Source: a virus. From it: a DNA stretch of 43,863 bases. Under the pieces are notes generated by a model. That model had not been told where the DNA came from, did not search any database, and saw only the letters and a program-made list of their open reading frames with translations. Positions within the stretch are counted from its first letter, which is position 1. Each line of letters begins with the position of its first letter. Below are positions 24,988 to 33,261 of the stretch, piece after piece. The translations under genes were made by a program, and so were the position numbers. The stretch covers positions 1-43,863 of the IMG/VR virus record IMGVR_UViG_3300001473_000111; one strand, written 5' to 3'.

Positions 24988-26609
24988 GCGGCGCTCCTCT
25001 TGTCATCGTCGTCCGGCGCGTCTTGCTGGTTGGACGGCCCTGCCCCCGTCCCGGTGTCCTGCGACGGTCCGTCAAGACCCCGATCGGCAAATGCCGCCTC
25101 CTCGCGGCCGAACTGATCGAGGTTCTGCTCCCAGTCTCCACCCTGCTCTGCGGTTTCGCGCTCAAGCGTCGTGAGACGGGCCTTCATGCGCAGGATTGCC
25201 GCCTGCGCTTCCTTGACCGGGTCGATATAGCCGCGGCCCGGGCCGATCCAGTCGCCGCGCAGGTATCCGGCCGGCGCTTCGTAAAAACTCTTCGCATTGG
25301 CGGGAGGCACCACGATGCCGCGGTCGAGCGCTTCTTCCAAAACGGCCGCAAAGATCAGATTTGCCGCCCCGGAGACAAGAATGCTGCGCAAACGCGAAAT
25401 TCCGCGCCAAACCTCGTTCAGTGCCGCCCTGGCGGACGAATAATTGGTTTTCGACCAGTCCATGGACAACTGCTCATAAGAAACGCCGAGCGAGGCAGCG
25501 AGCGCCCTCAAGAACACCTCCATGAAGGCCGGAAAGCCCGCCGTCTGGCGTGGCTGTGTGTTCATGTCCAGCCGATCGGTCGGAAACAGGGTCACGAAAC
25601 GGTTTTCGTCCATGATCCGGCTCGATTGGTCGTAAAAACGGCCGCGGCTTGAGTTGAATTTGCCCCAATCGGTACTCGTGTCCGCCGTGCCGATGGCCTC
25701 GGCCGCATATTCCGCGCCGAGCTGGGTATAAATCGCCCCGACGACGGAAGAATTGAGGACAGCGGCCTGCAATTCTGACTGCGAATAGCCTGCAAGCATC
25801 TTTTGACCGGCAAGATTGCTGACCAGGCGCGAAATCCCGCGCGTCTGGCCGGCGCGCCGCTTGTCAAAGACGTGCAGGACCTTCGGCCGTTGCCAATCGC
25901 CGATCGGGTCCCATCTCGGGAACCGTTCCCACGTCCAGGAATTAGCGCCGTAGCTGAAAACGTCCGACGGGTGCGCCTTGCGGATATGATAGGCGATCGG
26001 CGCCCCGTCCTGGTTGGTTTCGACGCCTGCACGCAGGGTCGCCGTGTCCATCTTGTTGTTCGGGTTCGTCAGCCGGTCCGGGTCGACGATATGAACCGCC
26101 GTTGCGAACTCACGTCCCGCCTCTTCAATCCAGCGCAGCACCGCCAGGCCTTCGCCGGCAACGAATTCCCGCGCGAGCAATCCCATGATCCCGGTGAAGT
26201 TTAACGAGCGCTCCGCGTCGCACCGGAAAATCGGATCATCGCCCCACGATGTCATGGCAGCCTGGATATCCTCGCCCAGCTGGTCGGCTTCATCCTGGCT
26301 TATGCCGAGCATCTTAGCGGATGGTTTGGAGTTCAGCCGGAAGGTGCCGCCGACAAGCATGTCGACCTGTCGATCGACACCAGAGGAAATCCACGGATTC
26401 GAGCGATCGAGGTCGCGCGTTCGGGCAACGGCCATGTCACGACGCGGAAGCCAGTCCGCATCGGCGGACCTAAGGCCCGGTGTCCAGTTTCTCAGGCCCT
26501 GCGGGTCCTTGGAATAGGTCGCGTAAAGGTCATCAGCTGCCGCCTGGTTGGCAGGACGCGCGGACACGCCCGTGACGTCGCCGGCCTTGACCCGCACTTT
26601 GGGTTTCAT
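24984..26609 (-). CDS. Portal protein (lambda gpB family)
   Basis: A 541-residue protein with the lambda-type portal pattern. It shows LRSADADWLPRRDMAVARTR near the N terminus, RDLDRSNPWISSGVDRQVDM (the long-helix start), GEGLAVLRWIEEAG, VHIVDPDRLTNPNN, HVFDKRRAGQTRGISRLVSN and YEQLSMDWSKTNYSSARAAL. Twelve copies would form the channel at one capsid vertex through which terminase packs DNA. The C terminus is acidic and disordered. The gene overlaps the gpW-like gene upstream and the protease downstream by 4 bp each. Confidence 0.92.
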   Translation of the reverse strand: MKPKVRVKAGDVTGVSARPANQAAADDLYATYSKDPQGLRNWTPGLRSADADWLPRRDMAVARTRDLDRSNPWISSGVDRQVDMLVGGTFRLNSKPSAKMLGISQDEADQLGEDIQAAMTSWGDDPIFRCDAERSLNFTGIMGLLAREFVAGEGLAVLRWIEEAGREFATAVHIVDPDRLTNPNNKMDTATLRAGVETNQDGAPIAYHIRKAHPSDVFSYGANSWTWERFPRWDPIGDWQRPKVLHVFDKRRAGQTRGISRLVSNLAGQKMLAGYSQSELQAAVLNSSVVGAIYTQLGAEYAAEAIGTADTSTDWGKFNSSRGRFYDQSSRIMDENRFVTLFPTDRLDMNTQPRQTAGFPAFMEVFLRALAASLGVSYEQLSMDWSKTNYSSARAALNEVWRGISRLRSILVSGAANLIFAAVLEEALDRGIVVPPANAKSFYEAPAGYLRGDWIGPGRGYIDPVKEAQAAILRMKARLTTLERETAEQGGDWEQNLDQFGREEAAFADRGLDGPSQDTGTGAGPSNQQDAPDDDDKRSAA

Positions 26610-26848
26610 CCCTGACCTCCAAAGGTTGCAATGACCGGGCCGACGCCGGACCGCTCACCAGTCATTGCGGCGAGCTGGACTTTCAGGCGCGCGATCTCCT
26701 GATTGATTTCAGGAACGCTCGCCATCTGGTACTTGACGCCGCCGCCCTGAGATCCGGTGACTTCCGACCTTTTGGTGCCGGACAGGATCGCAAGTTTTAC
26801 GGCTTCAAGGCTCGCGATCTGCGCTTCAAGTTCAGCTTGTGTTGCCAT
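26606..26848 (-). CDS. gpW-like head-tail joining protein
   Basis: An 80-residue protein of the gpW type: helix TQAELEAQIASLEAVKLAIL, a short beta hairpin with KRSEVTGSQGGGVKYQMA, and a second helix (VPEINQEIARLKVQLAAMTG). gpW is the first connector added after packaging. Its place between terminase large subunit and portal is exactly lambda's A-W-B order. The stop overlaps the portal start by 4 bp. Confidence 0.88.
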   Translation of the reverse strand: MATQAELEAQIASLEAVKLAILSGTKRSEVTGSQGGGVKYQMASVPEINQEIARLKVQLAAMTGERSGVGPVIATFGGQG

Positions 26849-26854
26849 GGAAAC

Positions 26855-28945
26855 TCACTTGTTCAGGCGTGCGAGGGCGTCGAGGCCATCGTCGAGTGGT
26901 TGCGACTTTTCAGCCGGTTCGGTTTGGGTCACTTTCGGCTCTTGTCGAACCGGAGCCGCTGCAACGGCCGCCACGGTTTGCGGGGCAAAAAGATCGCCGG
27001 TTGTTGCAGCAAGATCGGTGTAATAGGCGGCACGTTCGGACCACTTCTCATCGGTCCAGTTCCATAAGGTGGCGTAATGCGTCAGCGCCCAGTTGTAGAC
27101 GCGGCAATCAAGCCAGTGGTTCGGTCCGCTCGCCTTCCAGGTGCGCGTCGGCCCGTTGCGGCCCTTTTCGACGACGACATACTCAGAGACGAGGTGCTTG
27201 AAGTATTCGTCTTCCACGTTCGCCGGAAAGTGGCTGTAACCGAGCGGGACTTCCGCGCTTTCGCCGAGGCTGCGTCCCAGCAGCGTCATCAATGTTGACT
27301 TGATGCCGTAGGTTCCGACCAGCCAGACCCTGGCACCGAACTTTCTGGCCTTGCCGGCGGAAAGACCAGATTTGCGGACTTCTGGGCTTTCCGCCCTGTG
27401 AATCGGCAGTTTCGTCCAACCGTCGACACCACGCAGGTTCAGGGCATTCGAGCGGCGCTTGGTCCAGGCATAAACAGCCTCTGAGTGATACGCACAGTCG
27501 ACGCCGATCCAGTCGTCGCTGATCCTCGTGCCGCAGGCATGGACACATCCCCCATCGACAACCTGGTCAAGTTTCGGCCAGGCCCCGTCAAGCGCTACAT
27601 CGGTGTCGCCCGCGAGAAATCCGTAATCGATCGTCCAGCTTTCCTTGTTCGGTCCCCAACCAACCCGCTCCCAGTAGAGACCGGTCTTTTGAACGTCGAC
27701 GGCGAGCGTGACAAACAGAACGCCAGCCGGAGCGGCACCGCGTTGCCAGTCGGCCTCTCGCCTTGCGGACAATGTCTCCCAAGGCGGCGCATCGCCTTTC
27801 GCCTCGTAGGAGTGGCCGAGACCGGTGTTGACGAACGGCTTGACCATCTCCGGATCGTCGCCGGCCTCAACTTCAAGGCGGGCCAGTTCATCCCACATTT
27901 CAAACCGGGACATGAACCCGGTCAGGTGATATCCGGTCCGGTAAACGTTTAGCGGCCGGTCTCGCCATCGCTTCGCCTCTTGCGGCGTAAGAACAGGGAG
28001 GGGAAGCTCGCCGTTCTCGTCCGGGACAGTCGGAACCCAGCAGGCGCCGTTTTCTGGATCCTGCATGAAACGCTTGTCGGCCTCAAAGTGCTCGGCCTCA
28101 CAAGCCCCGCATTTGACATGACACCGGAACGGCGGTTCGTCGTTGCGGATAACGTCCTTCCAGTCCCAATCGTTGAGGGCACCGCAGGCTTTGCACGCCA
28201 TGTAGTAGCGGCGCCGGTCGCTGGCCTCGTACTTCTTGTCGATGTTCTCGCCCTTGAATGTCGGTGTCGACACATCGAACGACTTCGAAAGCCCGAAAGC
28301 CTTGTACGTCTTGAGACGTTGCTCGGAGAGCTTGTCCGGATCACCCTCACCGTCAGCGCTGTCGGTCCAGGCGGAGGTATCGTCCCGCACCATGAACCGG
28401 ATCGAGTGCTGGCGAAGGGATGCGGCCGAGTTGGCGCCGCCAAACAGGAGAAACCCGCCCTTGAACCGGAGGCGCTTGGAGGTCGACCCCTTGGTTTTCG
28501 CCTTGACCGGCGTGACGACGCCGCCCTTTTCCGGGTTCAGGACATCGGTCGCCTCGATCGTCTCGTTGAGTTTTTCCTCTTTCCAGTCCAGCGCTGCCTG
28601 GATCGTTGCCTGAATGTACATGATCGGCGCGGCCGCCATGTGCATGATGAAGCCGATCCAGTTCTCGGCAATCGCTGATCCGCCTGATTGAGCCGCTTTG
28701 ATCAGGACCACTTCCGGAATCGGATCGTCCGGTGACAACCGGTCCATCGGCTCGACGAGATAGGGCGCGGTGCTGTTGCGCCATTTGCCCGGCAGTGCCG
28801 AACCGTCGGGAAACTCCCTGTGCTCCTCGGCCCACTCGGAGACCTTCATGCGTTCGTCGGGCCGGATGGCTTTTGCCGCGGACACCGCGAGCCCCACAAG
28901 GTTGCTTTTCAGCAGCCGTTCGGTCAGCTGCCTAATCTTCTGCAT
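26855..28945 (-). CDS. Terminase large subunit (lambda gpA family)
   Basis: A 696-residue packaging ATPase and nuclease. The gpA-type N terminus (KVSEWAEEHREFPDGSALPG, then the variant Walker A KAAQSGGS at 83-90) is followed by a central zinc-binding block (CKACGALNDWD ... CHVKCGACEAEH). The C-terminal nuclease half contains LAVDVQKTGLYWERVGWGP with the acidic residues expected for an RNase-H-like fold. Family length is about 640-700. It overlaps the small subunit gene by 14 bp. Membership in the gpA family points to cos-type packaging. Confidence 0.92.
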   Translation of the reverse strand: MQKIRQLTERLLKSNLVGLAVSAAKAIRPDERMKVSEWAEEHREFPDGSALPGKWRNSTAPYLVEPMDRLSPDDPIPEVVLIKAAQSGGSAIAENWIGFIMHMAAAPIMYIQATIQAALDWKEEKLNETIEATDVLNPEKGGVVTPVKAKTKGSTSKRLRFKGGFLLFGGANSAASLRQHSIRFMVRDDTSAWTDSADGEGDPDKLSEQRLKTYKAFGLSKSFDVSTPTFKGENIDKKYEASDRRRYYMACKACGALNDWDWKDVIRNDEPPFRCHVKCGACEAEHFEADKRFMQDPENGACWVPTVPDENGELPLPVLTPQEAKRWRDRPLNVYRTGYHLTGFMSRFEMWDELARLEVEAGDDPEMVKPFVNTGLGHSYEAKGDAPPWETLSARREADWQRGAAPAGVLFVTLAVDVQKTGLYWERVGWGPNKESWTIDYGFLAGDTDVALDGAWPKLDQVVDGGCVHACGTRISDDWIGVDCAYHSEAVYAWTKRRSNALNLRGVDGWTKLPIHRAESPEVRKSGLSAGKARKFGARVWLVGTYGIKSTLMTLLGRSLGESAEVPLGYSHFPANVEDEYFKHLVSEYVVVEKGRNGPTRTWKASGPNHWLDCRVYNWALTHYATLWNWTDEKWSERAAYYTDLAATTGDLFAPQTVAAVAAAPVRQEPKVTQTEPAEKSQPLDDGLDALARLNK

Positions 28946-29588
28946 CGGGGTCGCTGTCTTCGCCTTCGAAATCGCGGGCGACCTCGTCGAGTGCCTTCCG
29001 GATCTCCTCGGTCAGCGAAACCCTGATAGCGCGGGCATCCGGTGCGGCCGCAAGACCGTCGGCGCAGGTTGCCGGCAGCCCGAGCATGCGGTCACGCACC
29101 CGCCTGAAGAACTCGAAAAGCTTGGAGTCGGCCGCATCCTTCGACACCAGCTTGCCGACGCGTTCCTGAAAATCGAGATAGGCGATCTCGGCGTCGATCT
29201 CGGCCTTCTTTGCCTTGGCCGCGTTGTAGGAACCCTGTTTCGGCGCGCCTTTGTCGTTGCCGTCCTCGACCTGGTCCTCCGCCGGATCGGCCAGGGGCAA
29301 GTCCATGTCCGGTGCCGGTTCCGCCTCCGGGACCGCGCCGCTCGACAGGGCCACACCCGGGTTCCTCAGGTGTTGCGCCGGGTCGGTCGTATCCTTGATC
29401 AAGCGGGAATAGACCGCCGCATTGACGTGCCGCTCCCGGCCCTGTTGGCGAACCGTCAGCAGACCCTCGTCGAGGAATTTCTTCACCCGCTTCGAGACGG
29501 CCTGTTTCGAAACTCCGTTGAGCCGAGCAAGCTCGGCGATCGAAACCCAGACGTCGGGAGTGATTTCCTCAATGGTATCAACCGTCAT
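28932..29588 (-). CDS. Terminase small subunit (Nu1-like)
   Basis: A 218-residue DNA-recognition subunit. Residues ~10-55 form a winged helix (VWVSIAELARLNGVSKQAVS, KRVKKFLDEGLLTVRQQGR), as in lambda gpNu1. The middle is acidic and the C-terminal half helical (AKKAEIDAEIAYLDFQERVG) for contact with the large subunit. The ATG at 29588 is preferred over a TTG at 29594. It would bind cosB-like sites; tandem CGTCAACC iterons lie at and just upstream of its start, a likely binding target. First gene of the late structural run. Confidence 0.85.
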   Translation of the reverse strand: MTVDTIEEITPDVWVSIAELARLNGVSKQAVSKRVKKFLDEGLLTVRQQGRERHVNAAVYSRLIKDTTDPAQHLRNPGVALSSGAVPEAEPAPDMDLPLADPAEDQVEDGNDKGAPKQGSYNAAKAKKAEIDAEIAYLDFQERVGKLVSKDAADSKLFEFFRRVRDRMLGLPATCADGLAAAPDARAIRVSLTEEIRKALDEVARDFEGEDSDPDAED

Positions 29589-29638
29589 CGTCAACCTGTC
29601 GCCCGCCCGAACGTCAACCGCGTCAACCTCGTCAACCC
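29576..29638. repeat. CGTCAACC iterons, candidate cosB
   Basis: Four perfect CGTCAACC sites (29589-29596, 29612-29619, 29621-29628, 29630-29637). The last three are tandem at a 9-bp period, and a variant TATCAACC lies at 29576-29583. They overlap the start of the Nu1-like gene. In lambda, gpNu1 binds repeated R sites at cosB in the same place, so terminase binding is the simplest reading; autoregulation is an alternative. Confidence 0.62.
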
Positions 29639-30290
29639 TGCGAAAAGTCCATCCATCTGCCGAACAAACGCGCTCAGTCCCCCCGCATTAAGTTCAGTTG
29701 TGGGAAGGACCCGCGATCGTGCGGGAACGAAAGAGCCCATATCGGTGTGGGACAAAAGCTTTGAACCTTGGCGCAAACTGGCGATCATATATGCTCAGGC
29801 ACCTCGTCTTCGATTTGGCGCGATACGGTCCCAAGAGGGCGAATGAAAAGGCTCGAGTTGCAGCTTTACAAGTAAAACAATTCTGCCTTCAGTTTGTTTC
29901 TTTGGCTCAAACTATTTTTGGTTCCCGAGTACGCCCACCGGACTGCAAGCGCTTATGCTGTCCACGGAAATTGAACATGCGTATCTGTCAGCGATAAGTT
30001 GCCTTTGAGCTGCCCGGTAGCGCACTTCCGTAGTGAAAATAGTCTGCCCGTTCGTCAAACAGCAACTAACGTCCACTCTCATGATCGGCCAAAAGCATTT
30101 CGATGCCCTTTAGGTTTTAGACCAAGGCTCTCAATACGTTGATCTTCTTGCACAATAGCACCATGCGGATAGCCACAAAAACGAACTTTTTCGCCGATAA
30201 TTATTTTTTTCTTTTTTTCCTGCCACAATCTATGATAGTATACTTTATTGTAATTTAGAGTGTTTCTTACAAAGAGTAATTCAAGTAATC
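29639..30290. other. Non-coding leader upstream of terminase, probable cos region
   Basis: About 650 bp with no convincing gene. At 29710-29725 an inverted repeat CCCGC-N6-GCGGG lies 72-137 bp beyond the iterons, a distance like that between cosN and cosB in lambda; it is a weak cosN candidate. A second small dyad, CCCA/TGGG, is at 29736-29751. From about 29900 the base composition becomes AT-rich, marking the edge of the rightward cassette. TATACT at 30239-30244 could be the -10 of a promoter for the gene at 30291, but no good -35 is seen. Confidence 0.45.
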
Positions 30291-30656
30291 ATGTTTTATT
30301 TCTTTCAAAGACTCTCATTCTTTATTCTTAGCGTTACATTACCGCTAATTCCTGCAAGTTCGCACTCTCAAATTGTGTACTCGAATTATTCTCAGTGTAA
30401 CTCGACAGAATATATTGACCTTTCCATTGAACTAGCTTGCCCAAAAGGACATGCATTCACCGGGTTACGATTTAGCGTGGGAACGAACGCCCTTGATCTA
30501 AAATTTACCGTGCGATGTTGCTTAGAAACTAGTATGCGCTACTACCGTTCATCTCGATTATTTGCGGACATTAATCTCGAGATATCAAGAACATGCGAAG
30601 AAAGCAGCGTCGCCGGTAGACCCAATTCTCGCGAAAGAAAACAACGAGCCCTGTAA
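30291..30656 (+). CDS. Small secreted protein of the Hint-peptidase cassette
   Basis: A 121-residue protein with an N-terminal signal peptide (MFYFFQRLSFFILSVTLPLI, probable cleavage near SSHSQ) and a mature part with about five cysteines (YSQCNSTEY, LACPKG, RCCLE, TCEE). No family is recognised. It is strongly AT-rich, reads against the late operon and lies 53 bp before the Hint protein, so it probably belongs to the same acquired cassette. Its SD sequence (AAGAGT) is weak and distant. A periplasmic partner or protective factor is possible, but nothing in the sequence proves it. Confidence 0.62.
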   Translation: MFYFFQRLSFFILSVTLPLIPASSHSQIVYSNYSQCNSTEYIDLSIELACPKGHAFTGLRFSVGTNALDLKFTVRCCLETSMRYYRSSRLFADINLEISRTCEESSVAGRPNSRERKQRAL

Positions 30657-30709
30657 TTGTATTTGCTGAGGTGAAAAGAAACAGTTCAATCTAGCATGGA
30701 GGAATTAAG

Positions 30710-32083
30710 ATGGCGATCCGACAATGTTTAGCAGCTCACTGCAGCGGGGCAGATCCAGAAATCTATCAGGTTTGCGTCCAGAACGGATTGCCCGCTGGAT
30801 ATCCAGTTTTGACCAAAGACGCTAACGGACCTTGCACTTGCTCATGCTCATGCCTCGCTTTTGGCACACCTGTTCAGATCGGAACGAACGCGTTTGAAGC
30901 TATTGAGAAGATAGAAACAGGTGGAACAGTGTTTGCTGCTGGTAAGGACCTCAATTGGGCTGAGCAGCCTGTCGAGTTTAGTCAAGGAACGACAGGCGCA
31001 TCACGTCAACCTTACACCGTATTGCTAGTTTACGAAGATCGCTTCCTGGCAGTTACTAGCGATCACGTGTTCCTTATGGCCGACAAGACACTCAAAAGAG
31101 CTGACAGGCTTGTTGTTGGTGACGAACTCTCGTCTCCAGATGGCGAGCCCGTTCCGGTCCGTTCAGTGCACGTCGGAGAATACACCGCAGGATTTCATCA
31201 TATCGCAACACGCAAAGAACTTCCTGACAAAAATTTGTCGGGTCATCTTCTCAATACAAACGGCGTCGTTAGCGCCGACTACATTGTTCAAATTTCCGCG
31301 CTGAGTGAAGAACTCAGAGAAGGGTTCGTAAAGGACCACGACAATTTGCCTGTTGTTGGATCTCCTGAGTATGTTGCAGCGTATGGAGATGCTTGTCTCC
31401 ACGAACCTGAGGAAATCGAAAAACTAACAATCACAACTATAAATATAAAAGAGGAAGCGGATACAGCCAAACCGGCATTTGTTTCTGCGAGCAATTTACG
31501 TCTTTCGATTCCTGAATATGCGCATGAGTTTATTTCTGCGAAGGAAGCAAAAGCTAAAGCCCTTGAACCAAAACGGCCATGGAATGATCCTCAGGCGCGA
31601 GAGTGGACTGAATACCTATTGACACATCATAGGACATACTATCCCAACGTAATTTACCATTTCGACTGGACCGACGATAACGTGAATGCCTTTGCGTGGG
31701 TTCAAAATGGCGTGCGCAACATAGCCATACTCGGAGGGCTTGTGCGTCACTTCGCAATGGAACTTGAAGGAATCGCATTAGTAATTGCGCATGAGTTGGC
31801 GCACCACTATGGGGGCCCCCCAACATTCCCTGGCGGCCTAACTTGCGAGGGTCAATCGGACTACCACGCCGTTCGCACAATCATGCGCCGAGTTTGGTTT
31901 GGAGAATACTACATCACGGTGTCGGATGAGGCGATTGATCAGTTGGCAAACTTCTTCGGCGTACCTAATGATCCTAATCCACCAGGCGGAAACGCAGGAT
32001 GCACACACCCACCCGGCGCATGTCGAATTGCCACCTATCACGCCGCGGTGAGCCTGTCTGGTCGACCAGGCTGCGCTGGATAA
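30710..32083 (+). CDS. Hint-domain protein fused to HExxH metallopeptidase
   Basis: A 457-residue protein with an unusual domain order. Residues 1-47 are Cys-rich (C6, C11, C22, C42, C44, C46). Residues 48-195 are a Hint (hedgehog/intein) domain: likely nucleophile C48 (CLAFGTPV), block B T116-x-x-H119 (VTSDHVFLM) and a typical end, GHLLNTNGVVSADY (178-191). A linker follows. Residues ~290-457 are a zinc peptidase with HELAH (361-365) and a probable third ligand E380 in CEGQSDYHAV. Hint domains cut or splice their own chain, so the peptidase may be released or activated by autoprocessing. A perfect GGAGGAATTAAG precedes the ATG. AT-rich, on the opposite strand to the late operon. Confidence 0.82.
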   Translation: MAIRQCLAAHCSGADPEIYQVCVQNGLPAGYPVLTKDANGPCTCSCSCLAFGTPVQIGTNAFEAIEKIETGGTVFAAGKDLNWAEQPVEFSQGTTGASRQPYTVLLVYEDRFLAVTSDHVFLMADKTLKRADRLVVGDELSSPDGEPVPVRSVHVGEYTAGFHHIATRKELPDKNLSGHLLNTNGVVSADYIVQISALSEELREGFVKDHDNLPVVGSPEYVAAYGDACLHEPEEIEKLTITTINIKEEADTAKPAFVSASNLRLSIPEYAHEFISAKEAKAKALEPKRPWNDPQAREWTEYLLTHHRTYYPNVIYHFDWTDDNVNAFAWVQNGVRNIAILGGLVRHFAMELEGIALVIAHELAHHYGGPPTFPGGLTCEGQSDYHAVRTIMRRVWFGEYYITVSDEAIDQLANFFGVPNDPNPPGGNAGCTHPPGACRIATYHAAVSLSGRPGCAG

Positions 32084-32087
32084 AGAC

Positions 32088-32576
32088 ATGCATGCGATCA
32101 ACGGCGAACTAGACCGCCTCAGAGATAAGATCGCAGAGAACTGCGGAGTGCCTTCCGAGGCACTCCCGATTAGTGTCGTAGCGAAAGCTGCCACCGAACC
32201 ATTGTTTCTGCATCATTTAGTGACAACTGCGGGAGACTCGTTTTTGTTTGATCTACTCGTGCAAAGTGAAGCATCGGCTCTTCAATCATGGCACGAAACT
32301 GTTAGACGCGATTCCGCCCTATTTGGATCATCAGCAAAGGCAGCACTTAAGTGGATTGCATCAGGCGCTAGGTTTGCATCGAAAGAAATAGTTAAGCTTC
32401 GACTGAAAACTTGTCGTTCGTGCCCGCATCGTAGAACCGCTCCACGAACGGGAATGTATGCGCTCATGAAATCTCAATATGTTTGCGAGCTTTGTGGGTG
32501 CGACATTGATAAGAAGGCAATTCTACTTAGCGAGAAATGCCCGGATACTGAGTATTCTGAAAATGGAAGATGGTGA
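32088..32576 (+). CDS. Zinc-ribbon protein of the Hint-peptidase cassette
   Basis: A 162-residue protein starting 4 bp after the Hint protein stop. The first ~105 residues are helical with no recognised fold (PLFLHHLVTTAGDSFLFDLL). The C terminus is a treble-clef-like ribbon: C-x2-C-P-H (CRSCPHRR), then C-x2-C-G-C (CELCGCDIDKKAIL), then a final CPDTEYSENGRW. The C-G-C-x4-K...C-P...W ending occurs in many small phage and bacterial zinc proteins. Tight linkage to the Hint peptidase suggests a partner, substrate or immunity protein; which one cannot be decided from sequence. Confidence 0.75.
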   Translation: MHAINGELDRLRDKIAENCGVPSEALPISVVAKAATEPLFLHHLVTTAGDSFLFDLLVQSEASALQSWHETVRRDSALFGSSAKAALKWIASGARFASKEIVKLRLKTCRSCPHRRTAPRTGMYALMKSQYVCELCGCDIDKKAILLSEKCPDTEYSENGRW

Positions 32577-32835
32577 AAGACTGGAAAGTGTCCGAGTATT
32601 TGACAATGGAGTTCGGTCTTTTGTGCCGCCTTGCTTTTGCTTTGAGATTCTTTCAAAACACGGCGAAAAGATTGGAATTGTTTCGAAGTTAGAGATAGTT
32701 GAAGTAGATCTTGCGGAGAAAGATGTGACAAATGGGCGAATATATGTTTCTGGCTTTATTAGGTCTTACAGTGTTGAAGAAACTGAATACCGTGCAGAAG
32801 AAGGTCTTTGTTTTGTTGTAACGCGTCGAGGGTAA
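32563..32835 (+). CDS. Small beta-rich protein ending the Hint-peptidase cassette
   Basis: A 90-residue acidic protein (MEDGERLESVRVFDNGVRSF) with alternating hydrophobic and charged stretches suggesting a small beta-barrel or sandwich (KIGIVSKLEIVEVDLAEK, RIYVSGFIRSYSVEETEY). The ATG at 32563 is taken because it overlaps the zinc-ribbon gene by 14 bp and the longer frame from 32479 would lie deep inside that gene. No family is recognised. Its size, acidity and last position after a peptidase gene resemble an immunity or inhibitor protein; that is inference. Confidence 0.6.
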   Translation: MEDGERLESVRVFDNGVRSFVPPCFCFEILSKHGEKIGIVSKLEIVEVDLAEKDVTNGRIYVSGFIRSYSVEETEYRAEEGLCFVVTRRG

Positions 32836-33261
32836 CTCTCGGCAACTTAAGTGACGCAAATAAGCTCAGTTAAATCTCCACTCTTGAATTCTCACATAGG
32901 CGCCACAATTGGCGCTGTACAAGTTAATTAAATTAGCGTCGTTAGACACATTCTATTGGACAAGGGCGTCAGAGTAATGGAGCGATTGTTCAAGTTTTTT
33001 AGGTATTGATCCTACAGTTTTTCAATTTAGAGAAGACTACTGCAGTGCGCAACGCGGTGATAACCATCAGATCAAGCCTCAAACTCATCGTTCAGAAATC
33101 GTTGTCTGACTACGCCACCCAATAGAACCCCATCGTGCCAACTCCGCCTTTCCGGCGTATCTGTTGACTGGGTTCCCCGTCTAGGTTCGCTCTGTTTGGT
33201 GTGGCGGCCAGTGCCAGCCCAGGCCCTAGAGATCCGTAGGAGTCGTCCTAAGCGCAGATAC
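32836..33261. other. Non-coding gap between Hint cassette and NusG-like gene
   Basis: No gene is supported in these 426 bp. The left two thirds are AT-rich like the cassette. The right third (33113-33240) is GC-rich and full of inverted repeats, described separately. Leftward transcripts leaving the NusG-like gene must cross it to reach the terminase genes. Confidence 0.5.
33113..33206 (-). other. Structured element downstream of NusG-like gene, candidate antitermination RNA
   Basis: An outer stem CGCCAC (33113-33118) / GTGGCG (33201-33206) encloses a long interrupted hairpin: GAACCC/GGGTTC (33125-33130, 33170-33175), CAAC/GTTG (33139-33142, 33163-33166) and CGCC/GGCG (33145-33148, 33154-33157) with a 5-nt loop. 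A further CCTA/TAGG dyad lies at 33225-33240. It begins 55 bp after the NusG-like stop on the transcribed strand. The nested pairing is seen directly; a role as a recruitment RNA for the NusG paralogue is inference. Confidence 0.45.

Noticed and set aside
29698-29997. Rightward 99-codon open frame upstream of the Hint cassette
   Set aside because: No ribosome site, mixed composition across the GC-to-AT transition and no protein-like pattern; it lies in the presumed cos region.
33121-33250. GC-rich structured stretch considered as a tRNA, tmRNA or att site
   Set aside because: GGTTCG-like pieces are present, but no cloverleaf, no CCA-proximal acceptor stem and no anticodon arm could be built on either strand; the integrase lies at the other end of the window.
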